Shown: positions 1 to 7,944 of the stretch, piece by piece
Layout: every line of letters starts with the position of its first letter
Numbering within the stretch: the stretch's first letter is position 1
Source: Clostridia bacterium
GTDB taxonomy: Bacteria > Bacillota > Clostridia > Oscillospirales > CAG-272
NCBI GenBank assembly: GCA_017452565.1
Contig: JAFTMF010000067.1
Span: forward strand, 1 to 16,242
Direction of reading: 5' to 3'
DNA length: 16,242 bases
Position numbers and translations under genes: made by a program
Notes under the pieces: model-generated
Seen by the model: the letters and a program-made list of their open reading frames with translations, nothing else
Told to the model about the DNA's origin: nothing
The model's database searches: none

Positions 1-1434
1 GAAAATGCAATCCGACAAATCCCAAGCAAATTCCACGAAGTGATCACGGAAATTCTTGTTCTGATCGGGGTCCAGCACCTCCAGTAGTGCCGCCGAGGGA
101 TCGCCGTGATTATCACGGGTGAGCTTGTCGATCTCGTCCAGCAGGATGAGAGGGTTCTCGGATTCCGCCTTGGTGATAGCGTCGATGATACGGCCGGGCA
201 TAGCGGCAACGTAGGTCTTACGGTGACCGCGGATATCAGCCTCGTCCCGCACGCCGCCCAGGGATACACGGACGAATTTGCGGTTCAGAGCACGGGCGAT
301 GGAGGAAGCCACCGAGGTTTTACCCACGCCGGGCGCACCTACCAGACAAAGGATCTGATTGCGCACGCCGTCGGTTCTGCCACGGACAGCGATATACTCC
401 AAAATTCGCTCCTTCACCTTCTCCATACCGTCGTGATCTTTTTCCAAAATCTTGCGAGCGACGGTAACGTCTACCCGATCCTCGGTCTTTTTGCCGAAGG
501 GCAGCTCCAGACAGGTGTCCAAATAACCGCGGAGCACGTTGCTCTCGGGAGATGCAAAGGGGAGCTTTTCCAGTTTTTTCAGTTCTTTCAGGAGTTTTTC
601 CCGAATGGTATCGGGCATCTCCTTGATTTTCATAATCTTCTGATAATACTCAGCCAGATCGTCGTCGGCGCCGTCCTCGCCCAGCTCGTTCTGAATTACC
701 CGCAGCTGCTCCCGCAAGTAATAGTCCCGCTGGTTCTCGTCCATACGAGCGCGGGTCTTTTTGCGGATATCCAGCTCGGTTTGGAGGAAGTCCATTTCCA
801 GATCCAGAATCTCGATCAGCAGTTCTGCCCGCTCGTCGGGTCGGAATTCGTTCAAAACCGCCTGCTTGTGATCGGGAAGCAGCAGAACCGCACCTGCAAT
901 CAGGTCGCACAGCTGTCCCAGATTGTCCACGGCTTTTACGGCAGCGTTGAGATTATCATCCATTTCGGGCAACATAGCAACCAGCTGGTCGAATTTGCTC
1001 AGAAGTTCACTGCGCAGTTGTGTTTCTATGTTGTCAAGATCCTCTTGGGTTTCCGAATCGAGGGGCTCCATCCGTACGGTTTTGCAAAGGATTCGTGCAG
1101 TTGGAACGTCTCCGCCGTACACCTCAACCAGCTCGGCACGGCAACGGCACTCCAGCGACGCACGCAATACGCCGTTTTCCATTTGGCTGTGTTGGATTTT
1201 CGCCATTACGCCTACAAGGTTCAAGTTATCCATAGTAGGGAAATCGGCATCATCGGGACTTTTGTAGGAAATGAGTAATATATGTCCACCAATCTGTTTG
1301 GCAGTTTCTATCGCCAGCACTTCCGATTTGAGATTGACCTCAATGGAAAACGGGATAGAGGGAAACGCCACCCCTCCGCGAAGAGGAAGAAGGGGGAGCG
1401 TAAGGGATTTAGTTTTTTCTATATATTTAGGCAT
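1..1434 (-). CDS. lon: ATP-dependent protease Lon, N-terminal part (3' end outside window)
   Basis: Cytosolic AAA+ serine protease that unfolds and degrades damaged and regulatory proteins. The first 478 codons are visible, uninterrupted to the window edge. The start is MPKYIEKTKSLTLPLLPLRG, an N-terminal LON substrate-binding domain. A helical middle region follows (YYLREQLRVIQNELGE), then the AAA+ module with Walker A GAPGVGKT at about residues 366-373 (Lys372), the SLGGVRDEADIRGHRKTY segment and Walker B LILLDEID at about 428-435. The sensor regions and the Ser-Lys proteolytic domain would lie beyond position 1. ATG 1434 is chosen because AAGGAG (1442-1447) lies 7 nt upstream and the N-terminus matches the family. 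It has its own promoter (1473-1501) and follows fakA and a hairpin terminator on the same strand. No CIRCE or CtsR operator was recognised. Identity is secure; only the C-terminal half is unseen. Confidence 0.96.
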   Translation of the reverse strand, partial: MPKYIEKTKSLTLPLLPLRGGVAFPSIPFSIEVNLKSEVLAIETAKQIGGHILLISYKSPDDADFPTMDNLNLVGVMAKIQHSQMENGVLRASLECRCRAELVEVYGGDVPTARILCKTVRMEPLDSETQEDLDNIETQLRSELLSKFDQLVAMLPEMDDNLNAAVKAVDNLGQLCDLIAGAVLLLPDHKQAVLNEFRPDERAELLIEILDLEMDFLQTELDIRKKTRARMDENQRDYYLREQLRVIQNELGEDGADDDLAEYYQKIMKIKEMPDTIREKLLKELKKLEKLPFASPESNVLRGYLDTCLELPFGKKTEDRVDVTVARKILEKDHDGMEKVKERILEYIAVRGRTDGVRNQILCLVGAPGVGKTSVASSIARALNRKFVRVSLGGVRDEADIRGHRKTYVAAMPGRIIDAITKAESENPLILLDEIDKLTRDNHGDPSAALLEVLDPDQNKNFRDHFVEFAWDLSDCIF

Positions 1435-1472
1435 TGAATTGCTCCTTGGGGATTGCGATAATTATTCATACT

Positions 1473-1501
1473 ATTTTATCATAAAAACTACCGAAAATCA
1501 A
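1473..1501 (-). promoter_or_regulatory. sigma-A promoter of lon
   Basis: Read on the minus strand: -35 TTGATT (1496-1501), a 17-nt spacer, and -10 TAAAAT (1473-1478) preceded by TGA, giving an extended -10 (TGnTAAAAT). The start point would be around 1466, leaving a leader of about 30 nt with the AAGGAG ribosome binding site. Seen directly as sequence; activity is inferred. Confidence 0.8.
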
Positions 1502-1586
1502 GTGATTTTTCAAAAATTAACAGAGTTTACATCGGTTTATTTTCGCTATGAATCATCCGCATTCCCATAACGCCATAGCAACCACA

Positions 1587-1612
1587 AAGCCCCGCAATCG
1601 CTTGCGGGGCTT
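1587..1612 (-). terminator. hairpin terminator after fakA
   Basis: Perfect 11-bp stem, AAGCCCCGCAA and TTGCGGGGCTT, around a 4-nt loop (1598-1601). It begins 17 nt beyond the fakA stop codon and lies before the lon promoter. The U-tract on the minus strand is short (TTTGTGG), so termination may be partial. The inner 9-bp stem is identical to the hairpin at 14336-14357, with a different loop. Confidence 0.75.
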
Positions 1613-1628
1613 GTATTGCCAAAATGAA

Positions 1629-3299
1629 TTATTCTACGGAAATTACGTAGTAGTACAGAGGCTGACCGCCGCCTACTACAGCAACTTCTACGTCATCGCC
1701 CAGCTTGTTACGCAGATGATCTGCCATACGCTCAGCATCGTCGGGATCCACGTCGGAGCCGTAGAACAGGGTTACGAAGGAAGCTTCGCCCATATGATCC
1801 AGCAACATATCCATACACTCCTCACGAGTGTCGGTTACGTACTTAACCTTGCGCTCTACCAGACCCAGAATCTGACCGCCCTTGATCTCCTGACCGTCAA
1901 ACTGAGAATCACGTGCTGCAAAGGTGATATCCAGAGTCTTAACAGATGCCAGAGCAGCAGTCATATTTGCGGTGTTCTCTTCGGGAGTCTCGTCGGGGCT
2001 GAAGTTCATCATCGCAGCGATGCCCTGAGGTACGCTGACAGAAGGAATTACGATAACCTGCTTATCTTCCACGATCTTAGCAACCTGCTCTGCAACCAGG
2101 CAGATGTTGCTGTTGTTGGGAAGCAGATATACGATTTCACTGGGAGTAGCGTTTACTGCCTCGATCAGCTGTTCCGCAGAGGGGTTCATAGTCTGACCGC
2201 CGGTAACAAAGGAATCAACGCCCAGGTCAGCAAACAGAGTCTTCATACCCTCGCCCATAGTAACGGAAACAAATCCGTACTGCTTCTCGGGAGCACGAAC
2301 TACAGGAGCAGCTACCTCATCCTCTTCGATGAGAGCGGTGTGCTGGTTCTGCATATTCTCAATCTTTACGGTGTACAGAGAACCGTAACGGATTGCTTCG
2401 GAAAGAACGCTGCCGGGATCCTTGGTATGTACGTGTACCTTTACGATCTCCTTGTCCTCTACGAATACTGCGCTGTTACCTGCATTCAGCACGAACTCGT
2501 GGAATGCTTCTACCTTACCCTCACCCAGGTAATCTTCACTCTTGGTGACGATGCACTCGGTGCAGTAAGGGAATTCGATATCGAAGGTTTCGAACTCAGC
2601 GAAGTTTGCCTTCTTAGCGGTAGCGGGAGCGTTGGCCTTGTCCAGCGCTTCAACAGGCTGGTTCTTCAGAGCAGCGCGCATACCTTCCAAAATTGCAACG
2701 AAGCCGGCGCCGCCTGCGTCAACAACGTTTGCCTGCTTCAGTACGGGCAGCATCTCGGGAGTCTCCTCCAGAGTATGCTCGGCAACCTCTACCATATAAT
2801 CGAAGAGATTGTCAACCTCGTACTCACGGTTCGCGGCGTGCTCCAGAGCAGTCTCTACGCTGGCACGCAGAACGGTGAGGATGGTACCCTCGGTAGGATG
2901 CTGAACAGCCTTGTAAGCCTCTACAACACCCTGCTCGAATGCTTTCAGAATGTCAACGGAATTAACGGTATCCTTTCCTGCAAAGCCCTTGGCAATGCCG
3001 CGGAAGAAGAGAGAAAGGATTACGCCGGAGTTACCGCGTGCTGCACGGAGCAGACTGCTGGCAACCTTATCGGCACAGTCAGAAATAGAGCCGCTGTAAT
3101 CGGTAAATTCCGCAGCGGGAGACATGGTCATACTCATATTGATGCCGGTATCTCCATCGGGAACGGGGAATACGTTCAGCTCATTGATAGCATCTTTTTG
3201 ATTGTGAATGGAATTTGCAGCGGAAACCACCATGCTTGCATAGGTGGCACCATCAATTTGAACGGGGGACGCTTCGTTTACGGTCTTCTCGTCTTTCAT
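1629..3299 (-). CDS. fakA: fatty acid kinase ATP-binding subunit FakA (YloV/DhaL family)
   Basis: Kinase subunit that, with a fatty-acid-binding FakB partner, phosphorylates exogenous fatty acids to acyl-phosphates for phospholipid synthesis through PlsX/PlsY; cytosolic. The 556-residue length fits FakA. The N-terminal DhaL domain shows NVFPVPDGDTGINMSMTM (about residues 42-59), whose Asp48 and Asp50 match the family's Mg-ATP-binding aspartates, and AARGNSGVILS (about 86-96). A linker domain and a C-terminal DegV-like domain follow, ending in GGGQPLYYYVISVE, the usual FakA/YloV tail. ATG 3299 has AAAGGAG at 3311-3317, 11 nt upstream. A consensus promoter lies just upstream and a hairpin terminator follows. 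The Asp23/YloU gene that usually precedes it in Firmicutes is not adjacent, and no fakB or plsX is in the window. Substrate assignment rests on family knowledge. Confidence 0.93.
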   Translation of the reverse strand: MKDEKTVNEASPVQIDGATYASMVVSAANSIHNQKDAINELNVFPVPDGDTGINMSMTMSPAAEFTDYSGSISDCADKVASSLLRAARGNSGVILSLFFRGIAKGFAGKDTVNSVDILKAFEQGVVEAYKAVQHPTEGTILTVLRASVETALEHAANREYEVDNLFDYMVEVAEHTLEETPEMLPVLKQANVVDAGGAGFVAILEGMRAALKNQPVEALDKANAPATAKKANFAEFETFDIEFPYCTECIVTKSEDYLGEGKVEAFHEFVLNAGNSAVFVEDKEIVKVHVHTKDPGSVLSEAIRYGSLYTVKIENMQNQHTALIEEDEVAAPVVRAPEKQYGFVSVTMGEGMKTLFADLGVDSFVTGGQTMNPSAEQLIEAVNATPSEIVYLLPNNSNICLVAEQVAKIVEDKQVIVIPSVSVPQGIAAMMNFSPDETPEENTANMTAALASVKTLDITFAARDSQFDGQEIKGGQILGLVERKVKYVTDTREECMDMLLDHMGEASFVTLFYGSDVDPDDAERMADHLRNKLGDDVEVAVVGGGQPLYYYVISVE

Positions 3300-3339
3300 G
3301 GATCTATAATCTCCTTTAGATCGTTATTCACACGGAAAC

Positions 3340-3368
3340 ATTATAGCATAATATTTTTGATTTGTCAA
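3340..3368 (-). promoter_or_regulatory. perfect consensus sigma-A promoter of fakA
   Basis: Minus strand: -35 TTGACA (3363-3368), exactly 17 nt, -10 TATAAT (3340-3345). Both hexamers match consensus at every position. The start point would be near 3333, giving a leader of about 34 nt with AAAGGAG. This implies fakA is transcribed separately from, and probably more strongly than, the upstream HgdB-like gene. The rest of the 3300-3532 gap shows only A/T-rich sequence and no convincing terminator. Confidence 0.9.
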
Positions 3369-3532
3369 GCCTTTTTCCCTGATCATACCTTGCTTTTTGC
3401 ATTTTTTGCGATTTTTGTCAAAAAAGCAGAGAAAACAGCCATCCGAATCGCCCCGAAAGAGGCAATTCTACCCATTTTGCAGGTGTTTTTTCGTGTTTCT
3501 GTACCATTTTCACAATGCTATAGGTACGGAAA

Positions 3533-4783
3533 TCACTCTGCTTCCCTATCGGCATTTGCCAGCATCAGCTTGATTCGGTTCTCCTGATTGATCTTGGTAG
3601 CTCCCGGATCGTAGTCGATGGCGACGATATTCACCCCTGGATGGTTCTCCTTGATGGGCTTCATCATACCCTTTCCCATAATATGATTGGGCAGGCAGCC
3701 GAAGGGCTGGGTGCAAACGATATTCTTCACGCCCTGATCAATGAGCTCCAGCATCTCGGCGGTGAGAAGCCAGCCCTCTCCCATCTTGGCGCCCAAACCG
3801 ATGTATCCCTTCGTGAGGGTACGGGTATGGTCGAAGGGAGTCATAGGCGTGAAGCTGCTGTTTTCCTCAATGATGCGGATCAGATCCTTCTGCCGTTTCA
3901 GCAGGAATTTGTCCAGCACCTTGCAGGCGACAGAGTATGCCTTCCCTATTCCGTACAGTCGGTAGTCGATGATGTAATTGTAGATGCAGTAGAGGATGAA
4001 ATCCAGCAGACCAGGGAGCACTACCTCAGCGTTCTCGGACACCAGAAATTCTTCCAGATTATTGTTACCCAGCGGTGAGAATTTCACGAAGATCTCACCC
4101 ACGATGCCTACACGCACCTTGTCTCGGGGTGCACGAGGGATGGCGTCGAAGTCTTTGATAATCTCCACGTAGGTTTTCTTGATCTTGGAATAAGGGAAAT
4201 TTCCCTTCCCCATCAGATCTGCGACCTTAGCGGTCCACTTTTCGCAAAGTGCCGCCGATGCGCCCTTCTCATACTCGTAGGAACGCACCTGATTGTGCAG
4301 AAGCATCAGTAGGTCGCCGAAGATCACGCCGGTGAGCATTTTATATACCAGCGGCACGCTCAGGCGAAAGCCCGGATGCTTTTCCAGTCCGGAAAAGTTC
4401 AGTGAAATGACGGGAATATGACCGTACCCCGCCTTAGCAAGGGCTTTGCGCAGGAGGGAGAGATAGTTGGAGGCACGGCATCCGCCGCCGGTTTGGGTGA
4501 TCATCAGCGCAACCTTGTTGGGATCATAGCCGCCCTTTTGCAGAGCGTCGATGAACTGTCCGATGACCAGTAGTGCAGGATAGCAGGTGTCATTGTGCAC
4601 GTAGCGCAAACCGCACTGCTTCACCTCGTCCCCCATATTCTCCAGCAGAACGGCGTTATATCCATACTGACGGAACACAGCCTGAATGATCTTGAAGTGC
4701 ATAGGCAGCATCGTAGGGATGAGAATGGTATAGTCTTTTTTCATTTCCTCGGTAAAGAGGACTCGTTCTACGCGTGCGGACAT
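3533..4783 (-). CDS. HgdB-like 2-hydroxyacyl-CoA dehydratase-family protein (COG3581 type)
   Basis: Protein of 416 aa, the C-terminal partner of the activase encoded just upstream. It resembles the iron-sulfur dehydratase subunit family (HgdB-like) but the reaction is unknown. Conserved-looking cysteines, candidate cluster ligands, are Cys57 (KQCGLRYVHND), Cys67 (DTCYPALL), Cys102 (TQTGGGCRASNY), Cys357 and Cys363 (NIVCTQPFGCLPNHIMGKG). No signal peptide or membrane segment is apparent. The start is set at ATG 4783, although the frame is open further upstream: this ATG shares its A with the upstream stop (TGATG) and is preceded by GAGGAGGTGATCTG, a near-perfect anti-16S match, so translation is coupled. 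I recall this part as often fused to the upstream protein in one chain of about 1400 aa; here it is separate. An electron-activated radical reaction is a family-level inference only. Confidence 0.85.
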   Translation of the reverse strand: MSARVERVLFTEEMKKDYTILIPTMLPMHFKIIQAVFRQYGYNAVLLENMGDEVKQCGLRYVHNDTCYPALLVIGQFIDALQKGGYDPNKVALMITQTGGGCRASNYLSLLRKALAKAGYGHIPVISLNFSGLEKHPGFRLSVPLVYKMLTGVIFGDLLMLLHNQVRSYEYEKGASAALCEKWTAKVADLMGKGNFPYSKIKKTYVEIIKDFDAIPRAPRDKVRVGIVGEIFVKFSPLGNNNLEEFLVSENAEVVLPGLLDFILYCIYNYIIDYRLYGIGKAYSVACKVLDKFLLKRQKDLIRIIEENSSFTPMTPFDHTRTLTKGYIGLGAKMGEGWLLTAEMLELIDQGVKNIVCTQPFGCLPNHIMGKGMMKPIKENHPGVNIVAIDYDPGATKINQENRIKLMLANADREAE

Positions 4784-7700
4784 CAGATCACCTCCTCGGA
4801 TGTGGTAATAGTTTGTTTGGGCTCGGTCTGCTCCAGCGCGCCGAGAAGCGAGCGCAGACGGATGGTGACCGCACCCAGATTGGTGATCTCGTCGATCTTG
4901 ATTTGGGTGTACAGCTTGCCCTTTTCCTCCAAGATTGCACGCACCTCGTCGGTAGTGACGGCATCCAGACCGCAACCGAAGGAAACCAGCTGCACCAGAT
5001 TCACGTCAGCGTGTGCGCAAGCGTACTCCGCACAACCGTAAAGTCGGGCGTGATAGGTCCATTGATTGAGCACGTCTACGTCGGCAGGCTTTATGAGGGT
5101 GTCGATACTGTCCTCGCTCACTACCGCAAAGCCCAGATTGGTGGCCAGCTTGTCGATGCCGTGGCCCACCTCGGGGTCGATGTGATAGGGTCTGCCTGCG
5201 AGAATCATAATCTTGTAGCCGTTTTCTCTTGCAAAGCGGACAGCCCTCTCCCCTTCTCTGCGGATATCTGCCATCCAGTCCAGATAGGTCGCACGGCCTG
5301 CTACTACCGCCGTCATCATCTGCTTTTTGGAGAAGCGAATGCCCATCTCCTCAGCAAAGAGACGGCAAAGTCCTGCGGCAAGTTCTTTATCGGAGTTGAT
5401 ATTGAGGTACGGATAGAGGAACTTGACCGTTTTCATACTGTCCATATTATGAGAAAGCAGCTCGGAGTAGTACGCCACCACGGGACAGTTGTAGTGATTG
5501 TCCGATACCTTTTCGTCCATATTGTAGGAAAGGCAGGGATAGAAGATGGCATCCACGCCCTTCTCGATGAGGGTTTCCATATGTCCGTGCATCAGCTTGG
5601 CAGGATAGCAAGCGGTATCCGAGGGGATGGAATACTGCCCCTTGGCGTACAATCTGCGGTTGCCGAAGCCTGAGGTAATCACGTGGAAGCCCAGCGTCTC
5701 GAAAATCGTCTTCCAAAAAGGGGCCAGCTCGTACATTCCCAGCGCCAACGGCAGGCCGATGGTGATTCTTTCGCCCTTCTCTTCCATACTTCCTTGCATT
5801 GCGGAGAGTTTCTCCCGCTTATAGGCGTGGAGATTGGGAAGTGCGCGGCTTTCGTCTACCTTCAGACCTGCGCCCTTCTCGCACTTGTTCCCCGATATGT
5901 ACTTGCCGCCGTCTCCGAAGGTGTTAATGGTGAGGCGGCAATGGTTGGTACAAGCGTGACAGGTTACCGCCTTGGTGGTGTGGGAGAAGCGGTTCAGCGC
6001 ATCCCACGGGATGAGATTGGACTTCCCCGTCGCCTGCTGTTTGGCGTAAAGTGCCGCACCGTAGGCGCCCATCAGACCTGCAATGGCAGGACGGGTCACC
6101 GAATGTCCGATCTCCAGCTCGAAGGAGCGAAGCACCGCATCGTTGAGGAAGGTACCACCCTGCACTACGATGTTCTGCCCCAAATCTTCGACAGATGCCG
6201 CACGGATGACCTTATAAATGGCATTCTTCACCACGCTGATGGATAGTCCTGCGGAAATATCCTCCACGGTGGCGCCGTCCTTTTGGGCTTCCTTCACCGA
6301 GGAGTTCATAAACACCGTACAGCGAGAACCCAGATCCACCGGCGCTTTTGCCATGAGCCCCAGATTGCTGAAGGTGTGAATTTCATAGTTCATAGAGCGT
6401 GCAAAGGTCTCCACGAAGGAGCCGCAGCCCGAGGAGCAGGCTTCATTGAGCATAATGGAGTCGATGGCTCCGTTTTTGATCTTGAAGCATTTGATGTCCT
6501 GACCGCCGATATCCAGAATGAAATCCACCTTGGGATCGTAATACTTGGCGGCGGTGAAATGGGCGATGGTCTCCACCAGCCCGTGATCCACGTGGAAGGC
6601 GTGACGAATCAGCTCTTCTCCGTAGCCGGTTACGGCAGATCCTGCAATGCGAATGCGATCCCCGCAAATCTGATAGATCTCGTGGAGCTGTTCCCGTACG
6701 ATTTCCACGGGATTGCCTCGGTTGGAGTGGTAATATTCATAGAGAATACCGCAATCCTCGGAGATCAGCACCAATTTCGTAGTGGTCGAGCCGCAGTCGA
6801 TGCCCAAATAGGCATCGCCCGAATAGGTAGCGGGATCAATCTTGCGGGAGGAGGCTTTTGAATGGCGCTTGCGGAACACGGCAAGCTCTGCCTCTGTTTT
6901 GAAGAGCGGAGGGAGATGCGCACGAGTAACCTTGATATTGGTAGCATTCTCCAGCTTGCGAAGGAGCTCCTCGTAGGTATATACGTTTGACTGCCCCGAT
7001 GCATAGAGCGCCGCACCGATGGCAACTGCCAACCGTGCGTATTCGGGGAACACCGCATTCTCCTCGGACAGCTTCAGCGCTTCTACGAAAGCATTCTGCA
7101 AGCCCTTGTTAAAGGAGAGCGGACCACCCAGAAACATTACCTTGCCCTCGATTTTTCTGCCTTGGGCAAGTCCTGCGATCGTCTGATTCACCACGGCAGT
7201 GTAGATGGATGCGGCAATGTCGGCTTTGGATGCTCCTTGATTGAGCAGCGGCTGGATATCCGATTTGGCAAACACACCGCATCGGGAGGCGATGGGATAG
7301 ATCCGCTTGTGTTGCAGAGAAAGCGCATCCATCTCGTCATCGGTGAGGTTCATCAGCGTTGCCATTTGGTCGATGAATGCCCCCGTGCCGCCTGCACAGG
7401 TGCCGTTCATTCGCTCGTCAGCGCCACCCTTGAAGAAGATGACCTTGGCATCCTCTCCACCCAGCTCGATGACCACCGAGGTATCGGGCTCCAGCTTTCG
7501 AACAGTCTCGCCGGTGGCGAATACCTCCTGCACAAAGGGGATTTCACAGACACGGGCAAGTCCCAGCCCTGCCGAACCGGAAATCGCCAGCTTGATGGGA
7601 CGGTCGATCAGCGGCTCCAGTCGGCGGATAATCTCCAGCGTCTTCTGCCGAACCTGGGAAAAATGCCGCTCGTAGGTGTCAAATACCACCTTGCCGTCCT

Positions 7701-7797
7701 TGATGGCGACCACCTTGGCGGTAGTGGAACCGATATCCACGCCCAGCGTGATATAATCGGAGGAAAGTTGACAAGATGCAGGTAAAATGAGATTCAT
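4783..7797 (-). CDS. acyl-CoA dehydratase activase-related protein: two BadF/HgdC-type ATPase domains plus DUF2229
   Basis: Protein of 1004 aa related to the ATP-driven iron-sulfur activators (HgdC/BadF family) that push a low-potential electron into 2-hydroxyacyl-CoA dehydratases. Domain 1 starts LGVDIGSTTAKVV (DIGSTT at 21-26), with Cys134 (NGTCAGGTGAF) and Cys173 (ASRCGVFAKSD) at the positions that in HgdC bind the dimer-bridging [4Fe-4S] cluster. Domain 2 starts YLGIDCGSTTTKLV (about 330), with Cys454/Cys458 (NEACSSGCGSF) and Cys493 (GSRCTVFMNSS). A cysteine cluster follows (CHACTNHC at 613-620, Cys639), then a DUF2229-like region from about 677. ATG 7797 is preferred over the in-frame ATG 7836 because AGGAAAGG (7805-7812) lies 7 nt upstream, whereas the earlier ATG sits against a hairpin without a binding site. 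It is coupled to the HgdB-like gene. The physiological substrate is unknown. Confidence 0.88.
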   Translation of the reverse strand: MNLILPASCQLSSDYITLGVDIGSTTAKVVAIKDGKVVFDTYERHFSQVRQKTLEIIRRLEPLIDRPIKLAISGSAGLGLARVCEIPFVQEVFATGETVRKLEPDTSVVIELGGEDAKVIFFKGGADERMNGTCAGGTGAFIDQMATLMNLTDDEMDALSLQHKRIYPIASRCGVFAKSDIQPLLNQGASKADIAASIYTAVVNQTIAGLAQGRKIEGKVMFLGGPLSFNKGLQNAFVEALKLSEENAVFPEYARLAVAIGAALYASGQSNVYTYEELLRKLENATNIKVTRAHLPPLFKTEAELAVFRKRHSKASSRKIDPATYSGDAYLGIDCGSTTTKLVLISEDCGILYEYYHSNRGNPVEIVREQLHEIYQICGDRIRIAGSAVTGYGEELIRHAFHVDHGLVETIAHFTAAKYYDPKVDFILDIGGQDIKCFKIKNGAIDSIMLNEACSSGCGSFVETFARSMNYEIHTFSNLGLMAKAPVDLGSRCTVFMNSSVKEAQKDGATVEDISAGLSISVVKNAIYKVIRAASVEDLGQNIVVQGGTFLNDAVLRSFELEIGHSVTRPAIAGLMGAYGAALYAKQQATGKSNLIPWDALNRFSHTTKAVTCHACTNHCRLTINTFGDGGKYISGNKCEKGAGLKVDESRALPNLHAYKREKLSAMQGSMEEKGERITIGLPLALGMYELAPFWKTIFETLGFHVITSGFGNRRLYAKGQYSIPSDTACYPAKLMHGHMETLIEKGVDAIFYPCLSYNMDEKVSDNHYNCPVVAYYSELLSHNMDSMKTVKFLYPYLNINSDKELAAGLCRLFAEEMGIRFSKKQMMTAVVAGRATYLDWMADIRREGERAVRFARENGYKIMILAGRPYHIDPEVGHGIDKLATNLGFAVVSEDSIDTLIKPADVDVLNQWTYHARLYGCAEYACAHADVNLVQLVSFGCGLDAVTTDEVRAILEEKGKLYTQIKIDEITNLGAVTIRLRSLLGALEQTEPKQTITTSEEVI

Positions 7798-7842
7798 AGT
7801 AATACCTTTCCTAAAAAAATGCAAACAAGCACTCATAAAGAG

Positions 7843-7868
7843 AACGGGGATCGGTTTCGATCCCCGTT
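7843..7868 (-). terminator. strong hairpin between aroF and the activase gene
   Basis: Perfect 11-bp stem AACGGGGATCG / CGATCCCCGTT with a 4-nt loop (7854-7857). On the minus strand it is followed by CTCTTT and, further on, a GCATTTTTTT tract (from 7821 down). It could terminate aroF transcripts or act as a leader hairpin or attenuator for the activase gene, whose ATG is 46 nt downstream. The sequence alone does not decide. Confidence 0.6.
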
Positions 7869-7891
7869 TTCGTGTACATCGAAGCCATCAA

Positions 7892-7905
7892 CGCATAATT
7901 ATGCG
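7892..7905. promoter_or_regulatory. 14-bp perfect palindrome, possible operator
   Basis: CGCATAATTATGCG is perfectly self-complementary and lies in the aroF-activase spacer, 18 nt downstream of a TATAAT hexamer (7923-7928, minus strand). That is where a repressor would block transcription. The cognate regulator is not identified. Confidence 0.35.
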
Positions 7906-7922
7906 AATTTGATTTGTCTACA

Positions 7923-7928
7923 ATTATA
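7923..7928 (-). promoter_or_regulatory. candidate -10 element for the activase pair
   Basis: TATAAT on the minus strand, 16 nt beyond the aroF stop codon. No acceptable -35 is visible at 16-18 nt spacing, so it is a weak or regulator-dependent promoter at best. Confidence 0.3.
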
Positions 7929-7944
7929 CACAGAAATATAAACT

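Noticed and set aside
1435..1628. CIRCE or CtsR heat-shock operator upstream of lon
   Set aside because: No TTAGCACTC-N9-GAGTGCTAA and no GGTCAAA direct repeats are visible in this spacer.
3391..3428. A/T-rich inverted repeat (TGCTTTTTG and CAAAAAAGCA) as terminator of the HgdB-like gene
   Set aside because: The pairing is almost all A-T with a loop of about 20 nt and no U-tract placed after a GC-rich stem; too weak to call.
1548..3587. 679-codon open frame on the plus strand opposite fakA
   Set aside because: It covers fakA, its terminator and its promoter, and has no domain of its own. It is an antisense shadow; similar shadows opposite lon, the activase, purD and purH were dropped for the same reason.
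4784..4975. Longer start for the HgdB-like protein within the activase gene
   Set aside because: The frame is open, but the added 64 residues are out-of-frame activase sequence. ATG 4783 has an ideal binding site and a TGATG coupling junction.
7797..7836. Upstream ATG at 7836 as start of the activase gene
   Set aside because: It lies 7 nt past a strong hairpin without a ribosome binding site, and the extra 13 residues add nothing family-like. ATG 7797 has AGGAAAGG at proper spacing.
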